A stretch of 45,502 nucleotides of DNA from a gamma proteobacterium HTCC5015 (GCA_000155715.1 DS990599.1:1-45502); one strand, 5' to 3'. Numbered from the stretch's first letter, positions 21,952-31,681 are shown. Numbers and translations are program-made. The notes: generated by a model from the sequence alone, not told the origin.

Positions 21952-23330
21952 TTGAGTGGATGCCCCTTTTACTGTTCGGCTGCGTGTTGCTGTTGCTCAT
22001 GAGCGGCTACCCCGTGGCTTTTGTGCTCGGCGGCACCGCCTTGGCCTTTGCCTTTATCGGCGAGTGGAGCGGCCTGTATGAAGCCAGCACGCTGATCATT
22101 GGCATGGTCAGCCGCATCAAAGGCATTATGAGCAACGACATTCTCATTGCCGTGCCCGCCTTTGTGTTTATGGGCATTATGCTAGAGCGATCGCGCATTG
22201 CCGAGGGCTTGCTCGAAGCCATGGCACAGCTTTTCCGCGGGCGCCGCGGCGGCATCGGTATTTCCGTGACACTAGTCGGCATGCTACTGGCTGCGAGCAC
22301 GGGCATCGTTGGCGCCACCGTCGTCACCATGGGGCTACTCTCGCTGCCCACCATGCTCAAGCGCGGCTACGACCCCGCGGTGGCGACAGGCACGATTTGC
22401 GCCTCGGGCACACTGGGGCAAATCATCCCTCCCTCGATTATTTTGGTGCTGCTGGGCGACGTACTATCGAGCGCCTACCAACAAGCCCAGCGCGACATGG
22501 GCATTTTCTCACCTACCACTGTCTCCGTGGGCGATCTCTTTATGGGCGCCGTCTTCCCAGGCCTGCTGCTCGTGGGTCTGTACTTGCTCTACCAAATTGG
22601 GCTGGCCCGATTGAAACCCGACAGCATGCCCGCCCTGCCTGAAGCGGAGCGCGTCGAAGCCGGCTGGGCTCTGTGGAAGCATCTACTGCTTTCGCTGGCG
22701 CCGCCACTGCTCCTCATTACCTTGGTACTCGGATCGATTTTTAGCGGCGCCGCCACCTCTACCGAGGCCGCCTCCCTCGGCGCTCTCGGCGCCATCGTAT
22801 TAGCGGCCTGCTACCGCCGACTCAATTTAGCCACACTGCGCGAGACCATGCGCGGAACCACCCGCGTCAGCTCCATGGTGTTTATGATCTTAATCGGCGC
22901 CACCGCCTTTTCCGCCGTCTTTCGCGACCTAGGGGGCGACGAATTGGTGAGGCACTTACTCACTGATCTGCCCGGCGGCACGGCCACCGCCATCATCGCC
23001 GTCATGATCGCCATGTTTCTACTCGGCTTTGTACTCGATTTTATCGAGATCACCTTTATTGTCGTCCCCATCGTCGGCCCCATACTGCTCGCCATGGGTG
23101 TGGATCCCGTGTGGCTGGGCGTCATGATTGCCTTAAATTTACAGACCTCCTTTCTCACCCCGCCCTTTGGCTTCGCCCTGTTCTACTTGCGCGGCGTCGC
23201 CCCAGACAGTGTCCCCACTCGCGCGATCTATCGTGGTGTTATACCCTTTATTCTGATTCAATTACTGGCTATGGGAGTGATTGCGGCATTTCCTACCGTT
23301 GCCACATGGCTGCCACAGACACTCAACTAA
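21948..23330 (+). CDS. dctM: TRAP transporter large permease (DctM)
   Basis: Twelve-helix catalytic subunit of a TRAP transporter. The 460-residue product begins MIEWMPLLLFGCVLLLL and has the DctM hallmarks GISVTLVGMLLAASTGIVGATVVTMG, IIPPSIILVLLGDV, GAATSTEAASLGALGA and LQTSFLTPPFGFALFYL. ATG at 21948 overlaps the dctQ stop (ATGA), which is why an upstream in-frame start is rejected. No periplasmic binding protein (dctP) gene flanks the pair. The following gene encodes an outer-membrane barrel. Confidence 0.94.
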   Translation: MIEWMPLLLFGCVLLLLMSGYPVAFVLGGTALAFAFIGEWSGLYEASTLIIGMVSRIKGIMSNDILIAVPAFVFMGIMLERSRIAEGLLEAMAQLFRGRRGGIGISVTLVGMLLAASTGIVGATVVTMGLLSLPTMLKRGYDPAVATGTICASGTLGQIIPPSIILVLLGDVLSSAYQQAQRDMGIFSPTTVSVGDLFMGAVFPGLLLVGLYLLYQIGLARLKPDSMPALPEAERVEAGWALWKHLLLSLAPPLLLITLVLGSIFSGAATSTEAASLGALGAIVLAACYRRLNLATLRETMRGTTRVSSMVFMILIGATAFSAVFRDLGGDELVRHLLTDLPGGTATAIIAVMIAMFLLGFVLDFIEITFIVVPIVGPILLAMGVDPVWLGVMIALNLQTSFLTPPFGFALFYLRGVAPDSVPTRAIYRGVIPFILIQLLAMGVIAAFPTVATWLPQTLN

Positions 23331-23355
23331 TACGATTGACTACGAAGAGGCTTTT

Positions 23356-23874
23356 ATGAAAAAAATCGCTATTGCAGCAGCGACTGCGGTCGCTATGAGT
23401 ATCGCCCCCGTCAGCAACAGTTTTGCTGAGGTGATTATCGGCGTCAAAGGCGGCGTCTATAAACCCGACTTCAGCGGCTACGACCCTGCAGGGCAAGTCA
23501 GCGCTCAGCTCGGTATCGAATTTCTCGACCTAGCCGCCGTCGACATTGCCGCTGAGCTCGAACTCAGTAAAACGCTCGCCGACGGCGAAGTGAGCACCTC
23601 AACCGCACTGGGTACCGCAACAACTGACTACTCGGCGCAAACTGTAGGCGCCTACCTATCAGCGCGCAGTATTGGCCCCATTTACGCCATTGGTCGCATT
23701 GGCTACGCCAACACCGAGATCGATATCGATGGCCTCGGCAGCTTCGATGAATCCGGTGCATCACTGGGTGCTGGTGTCGGCTTTAGCCTCGGCGCACGCA
23801 CCGAACTGGAATTGACCCAATACGATGTCGACGGCGACGATGTGCACTACCTAAGCTTGGGCTTCGCCTTTTAA
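23356..23874 (+). CDS. Small outer-membrane beta-barrel protein
   Basis: A 172-residue secreted protein with a clear signal peptide (MKKIAIAAATAVAMSI.., cleavage likely after SNSFA) and a mature part of alternating polar/hydrophobic strands rich in Gly, Tyr and Asp, ending in LSLGFAF with the terminal Phe typical of Bam-inserted barrels. It resembles eight-stranded OmpA-like/opacity barrels. ATG at 23356 follows AGAGG by five bases. It lies 25 bases after dctM and may be co-transcribed. The function is unknown. Confidence 0.82.
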   Translation: MKKIAIAAATAVAMSIAPVSNSFAEVIIGVKGGVYKPDFSGYDPAGQVSAQLGIEFLDLAAVDIAAELELSKTLADGEVSTSTALGTATTDYSAQTVGAYLSARSIGPIYAIGRIGYANTEIDIDGLGSFDESGASLGAGVGFSLGARTELELTQYDVDGDDVHYLSLGFAF

Positions 23875-23890
23875 GTGAAATGCACAAGGC

Positions 23891-23921
23891 AAAAAAAAAG
23901 CGCCCTTCAGGGCGCTTTTTT
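23891..23921. terminator. Bidirectional terminator between the barrel protein gene and gpmA
   Basis: AGCGCCC-TTCA-GGGCGCT hairpin flanked by an A run on the left and T run on the right, usable from both strands by the two convergent genes. Confidence 0.92.
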
Positions 23922-23951
23922 ATGGGTAGCGGAAACACACCTAAGCGACGA

Positions 23952-24701
23952 TCATCCCTTTTTTCCTTGGTTGGCCACCGCCTCCATCAGCTTGGCAACC
24001 TCTTCGGGGTCACCCAAAAACTCGCGTTTGATCGGGCGCAGGTCTTCGTCTAGCTCGTAGACAATCGGCACGCCCGTGGGAATATTCAGTCCCAGAATCG
24101 CTTCAGGGGTCATGTCGTCGAGGTATTTAACGAGCGCGCGCAGGCTGTTGCCATGGGCGACGACGAGGGGCGTTTGCCCCGATCGCAGGGCGGGCACGAT
24201 GCGATCTTGCCAAAAGGGAATGACGCGATCGATCGTCAGTGCCAAACTCTCACTGCGCGGCAGCAACGCTTTATCCATATTGGCATAGCGAGCATCATTC
24301 TCGGGTAGGCGCTCGTCGCCATCCTCGAGCTCGGGCGGTGGAATATCAAAGCTTCGACGCCAAATTTTGACCTGATCTTCGCCGTGCTTGTCCGCCGTCT
24401 CCGCTTTATTCAAGCCCTGCAATGCGCCGTAGTGGCGCTCGTTCAGACGGTAGCTGCGCTCAACGGGCAAGTGCATCAAATCCATTTCGTCGAGAATCGT
24501 CCACATGGTGCGAATCGCACGCTTGAGTACCGAGGTAAACACCACATCAAACTCAAAGCCCGCCTCGCGCAACTGCTGGCCAGCGCGCTTGGCCTCTTCC
24601 CGGCCTTGATCGGTGAGATCGACATCTTTCCAGCCGGTAAAGCGGTTTTCCAAATTCCAGATACTCTGGCCGTGACGAACGAGGACAAGTTTGTAGCTCA
24701 C
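23952..24701 (-). CDS. gpmA: 2,3-bisphosphoglycerate-dependent phosphoglycerate mutase
   Basis: Interconverts 3- and 2-phosphoglycerate in glycolysis and gluconeogenesis. The 249-residue product matches dPGM length. It contains [11 protein letters not shown] with the phosphohistidine at the N-terminus, [27 protein letters not shown] near 90 and [15 protein letters not shown] near 185 with the second active His. Start is GTG 24701 ([12 protein letters not shown]) after a GGGAA sequence. It is followed by a bidirectional terminator. Confidence 0.96.
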   Translation of the reverse strand: MSYKLVLVRHGQSIWNLENRFTGWKDVDLTDQGREEAKRAGQQLREAGFEFDVVFTSVLKRAIRTMWTILDEMDLMHLPVERSYRLNERHYGALQGLNKAETADKHGEDQVKIWRRSFDIPPPELEDGDERLPENDARYANMDKALLPRSESLALTIDRVIPFWQDRIVPALRSGQTPLVVAHGNSLRALVKYLDDMTPEAILGLNIPTGVPIVYELDEDLRPIKREFLGDPEEVAKLMEAVANQGKKG

Positions 24702-24780
24702 AACGGTTCCCGTGATAGTAAAAAGAGGGCGCGATTATAGCAGTTTGCCCACCCTCCACAGTAGCCCTTTAGGCCACGCT

Positions 24781-25647
24781 TCACTCTTTGCCCGTTTCCT
24801 TTTGCGACACTTTGGCCGAAAAGCGATCAAAGGCGCGATGACTGAGCAGGCGTTTCGCCGTCACAAAAATATGCGTCATTCTTGTCACGTAGTAACGCGG
24901 AGCGGGCTTTTCACTCTCTAGGGCATGAATCAACTTGGCCACCACCGAATCGGGCTCTTCGGTCATGGGAATACGCCCTGTCATCGCCAGTGCGTTTTGC
25001 ATTTTCTCGTAGGCCTCGGCGTAGCGGCTCTGTGCCATGATCGGTTGAATGTAGCGCTCGAAGTAAATTTGTTTGTTCTCGCGCACCCGACTCACAATTG
25101 GGCCTGGCTCGATGAGGCTGACCTTAATACCCGTTTCAAAAATTTCCTGCTCTAAGCGCAGGGCATCCGTAAAGCCCTCTAGCGCGTACTTACTGGAGCA
25201 ATAGGCCGCGCGGAAGGGAATGCTGGTCAAACCAAACACGCTGGTGTTTTGGACGATTCTGCCGTAGCCCTGAGGCCGCATAAAACGCTTAATGACGCGA
25301 TTGCCAATTTCCGCCGGCGCAAAAAAGTTCGTCGCGAACTGTTCTTGCAGCGCTTCGGAGGAAAGGTCTTCTGCCGCCCCCATTTGCGAGTAGCCCGCAT
25401 TATTGAACAAAGCGTAGAGCGTGCCATTGTCGCGCTCGATATAATCCAACACTTGGTCGACCTGATCGTAATCCGTCACTTCTAACTCTAGCGCGACAAC
25501 ACCGAGCGATTTGAGCTTTTCAATGTCTTCGGCCTTTCGCGCCGTGGCGTAGACCTTATAGCCGCGCTGGTGCAGCAGCTCAGCACTGCGAAAACCAATG
25601 CCCGAAGAGCACCCCGTAATCAAAATGGACTTGTTATCAACACTCAT
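24781..25647 (-). CDS. SDR-family oxidoreductase
   Basis: NAD(P)-dependent short-chain dehydrogenase, substrate unknown. The 288-residue product has TGCSSGIG at 11-18, NNAG near 88-91, an active-site Ser in QNTSVFGL and YCSSK near 151-155. The long C-terminal part resembles the 17-beta-hydroxysteroid dehydrogenase-like bacterial SDRs. ATG at 25647 with GGGGG upstream is preferred over one 36 bases earlier that would begin outside the domain. It is a single gene, divergent from xthA. Confidence 0.85.
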   Translation of the reverse strand: MSVDNKSILITGCSSGIGFRSAELLHQRGYKVYATARKAEDIEKLKSLGVVALELEVTDYDQVDQVLDYIERDNGTLYALFNNAGYSQMGAAEDLSSEALQEQFATNFFAPAEIGNRVIKRFMRPQGYGRIVQNTSVFGLTSIPFRAAYCSSKYALEGFTDALRLEQEIFETGIKVSLIEPGPIVSRVRENKQIYFERYIQPIMAQSRYAEAYEKMQNALAMTGRIPMTEEPDSVVAKLIHALESEKPAPRYYVTRMTHIFVTAKRLLSHRAFDRFSAKVSQKETGKE

Positions 25648-25777
25648 AGCGCCCCCTTTTACTGGAACGCAATAAACTACCACGAAGCTCCCACATCGCG
25701 ACAGGGTGTGCCGCCGTGTAGCGACTAACGATTGAGCGCGCTAGAATCTCGGCTTTCTCCATCCATGGGTTTGATTT

Positions 25778-26548
25778 ATGTATCGCGTGATTTCTGTCAA
25801 TGTGAACGGCATTCGAGCCGCCGCTAGAAAAGGCTTCTTCGAGTGGATGCAAGCGCAAAACGCCGATGTTGTTTGCATCCAAGAGACAAAGGCCCAAGCC
25901 CATCAACTGGACGATGAGGTATTTCACCCCGCAGGCTATCATCGCTATTTATTCGACGCGGAAAAGAAAGGCTACAGCGGCGTGGCCCTCTACGCCAAGC
26001 AAAAACCCGATGACGTCATTTACGGCTTTGGCGAAGAAGGCTTTGATCGCGAAGGACGCTATATCGAAGCGCGCTTTGGCGATCTCAGCGTTGCCTCTAT
26101 CTATGTGCACTCGGGCTCGTCGGGTGACGAGCGACAGCAGGAAAAGTACCGTTTTATGGACTTTTACCTCCCCAAGCTAAAAGCACAAGGCGAAGATGGG
26201 CGCCGCTATATTTTATGCGGCGATTGGAACATCGCCCACACCAAAGCCGACATCAAAAACTGGCGGGGCAATCAGAAAAATTCGGGCTTTCTTCCCGAGG
26301 AGCGCGCCTGGCTCGACACCCTCTTCGACGATATGCAATGGGTGGATGCCTTTCGCGAGATCGAGCAGGAGGAACACAGCTACACGTGGTGGAGCAATCG
26401 GGGACAGGCCTGGGCCAATAACACGGGCTGGCGCATCGATTACCACATCGTCAGCCCCAACTTAAAAGGCACCGTCAAAAGTACCGATATCTACACACAA
26501 GAGCGCTTTTCCGACCACGCCCCGCTGACCATTGATTACGATTTTTAA
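25778..26548 (+). CDS. xthA: Exodeoxyribonuclease III
   Basis: AP endonuclease/3'-5' exonuclease of base-excision repair. The 256-residue product has the EEP-fold motifs in order: SVNVNGIRAA, IQETKAQ with the metal-binding Glu, SIYVHSGSSGD, CGDWNIAH with catalytic Asp and Asn, GWRIDYHIVSP and the final SDHAPLTIDY with the catalytic His. ATG at 25778 gives the canonical N-terminus. No terminator follows; the repeat region starts 10 bases after the stop. Confidence 0.95.
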   Translation: MYRVISVNVNGIRAAARKGFFEWMQAQNADVVCIQETKAQAHQLDDEVFHPAGYHRYLFDAEKKGYSGVALYAKQKPDDVIYGFGEEGFDREGRYIEARFGDLSVASIYVHSGSSGDERQQEKYRFMDFYLPKLKAQGEDGRRYILCGDWNIAHTKADIKNWRGNQKNSGFLPEERAWLDTLFDDMQWVDAFREIEQEEHSYTWWSNRGQAWANNTGWRIDYHIVSPNLKGTVKSTDIYTQERFSDHAPLTIDYDF

Positions 26549-26558
26549 GCGCGCTTAG

Positions 26559-26638
26559 TTAGCCACAGAGGACACCGAGAGCACGAAGGTGTAAATGACG
26601 CTCTGCGCATGCTTTTCCTTTTATCTTGCCTCTGTGGC
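26559..26638. repeat. CTCTGTGGC-ended repeat, copy A
   Basis: An 80-bp unit with TTAGCCACAGAGGACACCGA at its left end and GCCTCTGTGGC at its right end, so its termini are inverted repeats. Its left 26 bases match the reverse complement of the right end of copy B (26767-26792) at 25 of 26 positions. No coding potential is seen. Confidence 0.8.
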
Positions 26639-26710
26639 CCGCAACTCGCGTGCACCTGAACGCTGCTCTGGAGTGAATGCTGTAGCAGCGCTACAGCTTG
26701 AGGGGACAAA

Positions 26711-26793
26711 CTAGCCACAGAGATTGGAATGAATATATTTACACATATTTTTTTATTTTCTCTCTGTGCTCTCCGTGTCCTCTGTGGCTAAAA
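26711..26793. repeat. CTCTGTGGC-ended repeat, copy B (inverted)
   Basis: Starts CTAGCCACAGAG and ends GTGTCCTCTGTGGCTAAAA, again with inverted termini, in the opposite orientation to copy A. The AT-rich middle (26730-26760) resembles the middle of copy A only around GTGTAAAT. Between the copies, 26639-26710 shows nothing recognisable. The right end abuts the amtB terminator. Confidence 0.8.
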
Positions 26794-26794
26794 C

Positions 26795-26821
26795 AAAAAA
26801 AGCCCCGCCAAAAGGCGGGGC
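26795..26821 (-). terminator. Intrinsic terminator of torF-glnK-amtB
   Basis: On the minus strand GCCCCGCC-TTTT-GGCGGGGC is followed by seven T residues, 48 bases after the amtB stop. The opposite strand has no T run. Confidence 0.92.
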
Positions 26822-26868
26822 AAAGAGGCTTTTTCCAGGAGTATTTCCTAGGTTGTTCGTGCAGCCGA

Positions 26869-28101
26869 TTACGACTGTTTGAACTCGGGGTAGGCTTCTT
26901 GACCACACTCTGAGAGGTCAACGCCTTCGTACTCTTCTTCTTCGCTGACGCGAACACCCATGATGGCTTTAAGTGCCAGCCAAACGACTAAGCTAGCTAC
27001 AAAGACCCAGATGAAGATGGTCAGAGCACCAATGATCTGGCCGCTGAAGCTTGAGTCCGTATTTGTGACTGGCACCAACAGTAGACCCAGAAGACCGACT
27101 ACACCGTGGACAGAGATAGCGCCAACGGGATCATCGATTTTCAGCTTGTCCAAGGTAACGATGCTGAACACCACTAGGACGCCACCGAAGGCACCAAACA
27201 AGGTCGCCTGTAGTGCTGTGGGCGTCGAGGGTTCAGCCGTGATGGCAACCAAGCCAGCCAGTGCGCCGTTCAACAGCATGGTTAAGTCGGCCTTGCCAAA
27301 CATCAGGCGAGCGACAATCAGTGCTGCAATCGCACCACCGGCTGCAGCCGCATTTGTGTTCATGAAGACCACGGCCACGGCGTTGGCATTTTCAACCGAC
27401 GATGTCGCTAATACTGAACCGCCGTTGAAGCCAAACCAGCCCATCCACAGGATGAAAGTACCCAGTGTGGCTAGGGGCAAGTTAGCGCCGGGAATGGCTT
27501 TAACTTCACCGTTGGGGCCGTACTTGCCTTTACGAGCACCGAGAACCAGCACGCCCGCTAGAGCCGCTGCGGCACCCGCCATGTGCACAATGCCTGAGCC
27601 TGCAAAATCAGAGAATCCTAGTTCGCCAAGGTTGTACAGGCCAAATACATCGGCACCGTTCCAAGTCCAAGAGCCTTCTAGGGGGTAGATGAAGCCCGTC
27701 ATAACAACGGCGAAAGCAAGGAATGCCCACAGCTTCATACGCTCGGCCACGGCACCAGAGACGATTGACATCGCCGTCGCCACAAAGACCACTTGGAAGA
27801 AGAAGTCGGCAGAGGGGGCGTAAGTCGCTGCTTCCTCGGCACCGGCAACGCCGTCACCAACGATGCCCGCCAAAAATGCACCGCCGTCGTACATGATGGC
27901 GTAGCCGCAAATCATGTACATGGTGCAAGAAATGGCAAACAGCGCAACGTTCTTGGTAAGAATTTCTGTGGTGTTCTTAGAGCGAACCAAACCGGCCTCA
28001 AGCATGGCAAAGCCCGCAGCCATCCACATTACAAAGGCACCGGACACCAAAAAGTAAAAGGTATCGAGTGCGTACTGGAGTTCAAAAATTTCGTTTTGCA
28101 T
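26869..28101 (-). CDS. amtB: Ammonium transporter AmtB
   Basis: Ammonium channel regulated by GlnK. The 410-residue product has 11 membrane segments and family motifs MWMAAGFAMLEAGLVRSKN, AGSGIVHMAGAAAALAG with a pore His, GWFGFNGGS and ISVHGVVGLLGLL with the second pore His. Unlike the other Amt in the window it starts without a cleavable leader (MQNEIFELQYALDTFYFL). It ends with an acidic cytoplasmic tail. glnK lies 25 bases upstream, the conserved glnK-amtB pair; GlnK is known to plug AmtB when nitrogen is plentiful. Confidence 0.96.
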   Translation of the reverse strand: MQNEIFELQYALDTFYFLVSGAFVMWMAAGFAMLEAGLVRSKNTTEILTKNVALFAISCTMYMICGYAIMYDGGAFLAGIVGDGVAGAEEAATYAPSADFFFQVVFVATAMSIVSGAVAERMKLWAFLAFAVVMTGFIYPLEGSWTWNGADVFGLYNLGELGFSDFAGSGIVHMAGAAAALAGVLVLGARKGKYGPNGEVKAIPGANLPLATLGTFILWMGWFGFNGGSVLATSSVENANAVAVVFMNTNAAAAGGAIAALIVARLMFGKADLTMLLNGALAGLVAITAEPSTPTALQATLFGAFGGVLVVFSIVTLDKLKIDDPVGAISVHGVVGLLGLLLVPVTNTDSSFSGQIIGALTIFIWVFVASLVVWLALKAIMGVRVSEEEEYEGVDLSECGQEAYPEFKQS

Positions 28102-28126
28102 ATCTATGCCCTCTTAAATTTTAGGT

Positions 28127-29175
<1,049 letters not shown>

Positions 29176-29222
29176 CGTATACACCTTTGTAGATTGCGTT
29201 GTTTTAAAGTCACCCCGTTTAC

Positions 29223-29239
29223 TGCCACACTCGTGCCAA
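29223..29239 (-). promoter_or_regulatory. Sigma-54 promoter of torF-glnK-amtB
   Basis: On the minus strand TTGGCACGAGTGTGGCA has the -24 GG and -12 GC spaced 12 bases apart; only the second base of the TTGCA box deviates. Predicted start is near 29212, about 37 bases before the torF ATG. Confidence 0.8.
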
Positions 29240-29314
29240 TTTTTATTTTTTTATAAAAAACAATTACTTATTGTTAATTTAAGTTTTTTTTAGCCGCTCT
29301 TAGAAAAACCCTGA

Positions 29315-29349
29315 TGCACCAGAGAAGCGCGGCGCACTAAAGTGGTGCA
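29315..29349. promoter_or_regulatory. Two tandem NtrC-like dyads
   Basis: TGCACCAGAGAAGCGCG (29315-29331) and, on the other strand, TGCACCACTTTAGTGCG (29349-29333) each have a perfect TGCACC half-site. The second dyad matches 10 of 12 positions; the first is weak in its other half. They lie about 105-135 bases upstream of the sigma-54 start, as expected for an enhancer. Confidence 0.6.
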
Positions 29350-29408
29350 ATATTTCGCATTGCCTCCATGGAGTGGCGCTGCGACAATTCGCTCAAAGGA
29401 GTAACCCG

Positions 29409-29648
29409 ATGCTTGACCCAAAACTACTCAACGAAATCAGCCAAAACTTAAGCCAATTAATCCCGCCAGAAATGAAGCAGATGCGCGATGACGTTGAAAA
29501 AGCCGCTAAGGTGGCCATTCAAAGTGCATTTAGTCGACTCGACCTGGTCAGCCGAGAGGAATTTGAGCTGCAAAGCGCGATGCTTGAAAAGACGCGCGCC
29601 AAACTAGAAGCACTCGAACAAAAGCTCAGCGAGCTCGAACAGCGCTAA
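29409..29648 (+). CDS. ubiK: Ubiquinone biosynthesis accessory factor UbiK
   Basis: Small factor (YqiC family) that assists aerobic ubiquinone biosynthesis with the UbiJ complex. The 79-residue product has the amphipathic N-terminal helix MLDPKLLNEISQNLSQLIP, the SAFSRLDLVSREEFELQ core and a C-terminal coiled coil with heptads (LEKTRAKLEALEQKLSELE). ATG at 29409 is preceded by AAGGAG at seven bases; an upstream in-frame ATG at 29373 lacks this. Its place opposite the glnK-amtB operon is the same as in pseudomonads, though comM, its usual follower, is not here. Confidence 0.9.
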   Translation: MLDPKLLNEISQNLSQLIPPEMKQMRDDVEKAAKVAIQSAFSRLDLVSREEFELQSAMLEKTRAKLEALEQKLSELEQR

Positions 29649-29654
29649 ATCGCC

Positions 29655-30005
29655 ATGGCACACCACAAGATTGATTACGTCGAACTGCCCGCCAGCGATC
29701 TACACGCCATCAAGGCCTTTTATCAAGCCGCGTTTGGCTGGCGCTTTATCGACTACGGCGACGAGTACTGCGCCCTCGATGGCGCGGGGCTGGATGGCGG
29801 CTTTTTCAAAGCGCCACTGTCTTCGTCGACGGCAAATGGTGCGGCTTTAGTCGTTCTCTACAGCGAAGATTTAGAGGCGAGCCAACAGGCCGTTGAGCAA
29901 GCGGGCGGCACTATTATTAAACCCATTTTTTCCTTCCCCGGCGGGCGCCGCTTCCAATTCACCGATCCCTGCGGCAACGAACTCGCCGTGTGGTCTCATA
30001 CCTAG
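29655..30005 (+). CDS. VOC-family (glyoxalase-like) protein
   Basis: A 116-residue single vicinal-oxygen-chelate module: DYVELPASDLHAIKAFYQAAFGW at the N-terminus, a middle GGFF strand, and FPGGRRFQFTDPCGNELAVWSH at the end. Residues at the usual metal positions (His5 region, Glu near the C-terminus) are partly kept, so it could be an enzyme or an antibiotic/metabolite-binding protein. It starts six bases after ubiK and is followed by a terminator; function is not determinable. Confidence 0.82.
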   Translation: MAHHKIDYVELPASDLHAIKAFYQAAFGWRFIDYGDEYCALDGAGLDGGFFKAPLSSSTANGAALVVLYSEDLEASQQAVEQAGGTIIKPIFSFPGGRRFQFTDPCGNELAVWSHT

Positions 30006-30033
30006 GCACTCCGCCTCTCAGTCGCAAATGCAC

Positions 30034-30070
30034 AAAAAAAAGCCCGATGGCATTGCCATCGGGCTTTTTT
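30034..30070. terminator. Bidirectional terminator
   Basis: AGCCCGATGGC-ATT-GCCATCGGGCT, an 11-bp perfect stem with A and T runs on its two sides. It ends ubiK-VOC from the left and the DUF4124 gene from the right. Confidence 0.93.
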
Positions 30071-30090
30071 ATGAACGAAAGGTACGTTGA

Positions 30091-30792
30091 CTACGGCGTA
30101 TCGCTAGCCTCTGTGTCAGCTGGCTCGGCCTCGCCTTCCTCGGCGCTTTCACTATTAGAAGCACTCTCTTCTTCAAGCGGAGGCAAACCCTTTAACTCGC
30201 GAAAGCGGGCACTGTCCTGTTTAAACTGCGCCTCTAACGCTTTGCGCTCTTTAATCTGACGCGCAATATAGGCCTCGTTTTCGCGCAGTTGGTTCTCCGA
30301 GCGCTCTACCTGCTTGATGAGATTTTCTGGCACCTCTCGGCCCGCCTTTTCTAAACGCTCAATTTTCTGTCGCGTATTGGCCAGCTTCTCGGTGATTTGC
30401 TCATTGTAGGTTTGCGTCAACTTAATATTAGAGGCGATAGCACTCACGCGATCCTCGCGCAGCATTTCAATATCGCGCACGGTCGTGAAGGTATCGAGCA
30501 AAATGCGGTCCTTGCGCTCTTGTGCTTCACGAACGGCTTTTTCTTTCGCCTTCCGCTCGGCCTCAGCTTTTGCCGCCGCTTGCTCTGCCGCGTACTCCTC
30601 TTGGCTCTTGGCGCGATCGACTTGGCGCACCTGAACACCCGATTGGTCGATCTCAGTGTGCTGATCGGACACTTGCTCGGGTGGCAGTCGATCACTGTAG
30701 TGAACATTGCCCTCCTCATCGACCCATTTGTACAGCGCTAGCGCGGGCTGTGATAGCAAGCCCAAAAGGCAGCTTAGTACTACGCGTTTCAT
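30091..30792 (-). CDS. DUF4124 domain-containing periplasmic protein
   Basis: A 233-residue exported protein of unknown role. It has a signal peptide (MKRVVLSCLLGLLSQPALA), then the DUF4124 core LYKWVDEEGNVHYSDRLPP, a long charged coiled coil (about residues 60-190) and an acidic Ser/Glu-rich tail. Two consecutive ATG codons occur; the second at 30792 is taken because the signal peptide then starts MKR. It is a single-gene unit, divergent from the TauE-like gene. Confidence 0.83.
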   Translation of the reverse strand: MKRVVLSCLLGLLSQPALALYKWVDEEGNVHYSDRLPPEQVSDQHTEIDQSGVQVRQVDRAKSQEEYAAEQAAAKAEAERKAKEKAVREAQERKDRILLDTFTTVRDIEMLREDRVSAIASNIKLTQTYNEQITEKLANTRQKIERLEKAGREVPENLIKQVERSENQLRENEAYIARQIKERKALEAQFKQDSARFRELKGLPPLEEESASNSESAEEGEAEPADTEASDTP

Positions 30793-30882
30793 CATGTCGG
30801 CCTACCCAGTAAAATCTCTTCTAATTATAGACTTGCTTTATACTAAATCATTCCCCACCAGCATCAAGCACTGGACACACAC

Positions 30883-31647
30883 TTGGAACACATTCTGCTT
30901 TTTTTCGTTGCCGTCGTGGCCAATTTGTTTTCTGCTCTGGCTGGCGGGGGCGCTGGCTTATTGCAATTTCCCGTGCTGATTTTCCTCGGGCTGCCCTTTG
31001 GCACAGCACTGGCCACCCACAAGGTAGCCAGTGTTGCCCTCGGCGTTGGCGCGACGACGCGACACTGGCGCGAGGGCCGATTCGAGCTGGGTTTTAGCGC
31101 CTTTATTTTGCTCTGCGGTGTGCCCGGCGTCTTGCTGGGCGCCAATGTGATCCTGCAATTTCCCGAGCGCTGGGCCGAGCTTTGCCTCGGGCTGCTCACC
31201 GCCAGCCTTGGCCTCTACTCCGCTTTCAAGCGCGACTTGGGACAATCCGCTTTACCCAAGCGGCGAAACACCTTGGGTTATGCTTGGGGTGGCCTAGGTA
31301 TTTTTGCCATTGGCTTTCTCAACGGCTCTCTCACCTCGGGCACGGGGCTTTTTTTAACACTGTGGCTGATTTTATGGTTTGGCTTCGACTATCAACGCGC
31401 TGTGGCTTACACGCTCGTGCTGGTCGGCCTAGTATGGAACGGCAGCGGTGCCATCGCACTGGGCGTACAGGGCACCATTGAGTGGAGCTGGCTGCCCGCG
31501 CTGATTGCGGGATCGTTGATTGGCGGCTACGCCGGCGCGCACCTTTCCATCGCCAAAGGCAACCCCCTGATAAAGCGCTGCTTTGAAGTCATTACGTTGC
31601 TGGTGGGCCTATCTTTGATCGTGCGCGGCAGTTTGGGGCTCAGTTAG
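30883..31647 (+). CDS. TauE/SafE-family membrane permease
   Basis: Eight-helix inner-membrane protein of the sulfite-exporter TauE/SafE family, 254 residues. Family features are the N-terminal GGGAGLLQFPVLIFLGLP with the following ATHKVASVALG and the second-half repeat GFLNGSLTSGTGLFLTLWLI. The substrate is probably a small sulfur-containing or organic anion but cannot be inferred. The start appears to be TTG 30883, since no ATG or GTG lies close upstream in frame; this start is uncertain. Confidence 0.82.
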   Translation: MEHILLFFVAVVANLFSALAGGGAGLLQFPVLIFLGLPFGTALATHKVASVALGVGATTRHWREGRFELGFSAFILLCGVPGVLLGANVILQFPERWAELCLGLLTASLGLYSAFKRDLGQSALPKRRNTLGYAWGGLGIFAIGFLNGSLTSGTGLFLTLWLILWFGFDYQRAVAYTLVLVGLVWNGSGAIALGVQGTIEWSWLPALIAGSLIGGYAGAHLSIAKGNPLIKRCFEVITLLVGLSLIVRGSLGLS

Positions 31648-31681
31648 CCTCAGCCCCGATGCACCACCGAAGTAGCAGCGC

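Noticed and set aside
26639-26710. Insertion sequence between the two CTCTGTGGC repeats
   Set aside because: Only 72 bases separate the copies, with no transposase reading frame.
26960-27688. Long open frame on the plus strand opposite amtB
   Set aside because: It lies wholly inside a full-length AmtB gene on the other strand, has low-complexity Pro/Ala/Thr composition, no ribosome-binding site and no recognisable motif.
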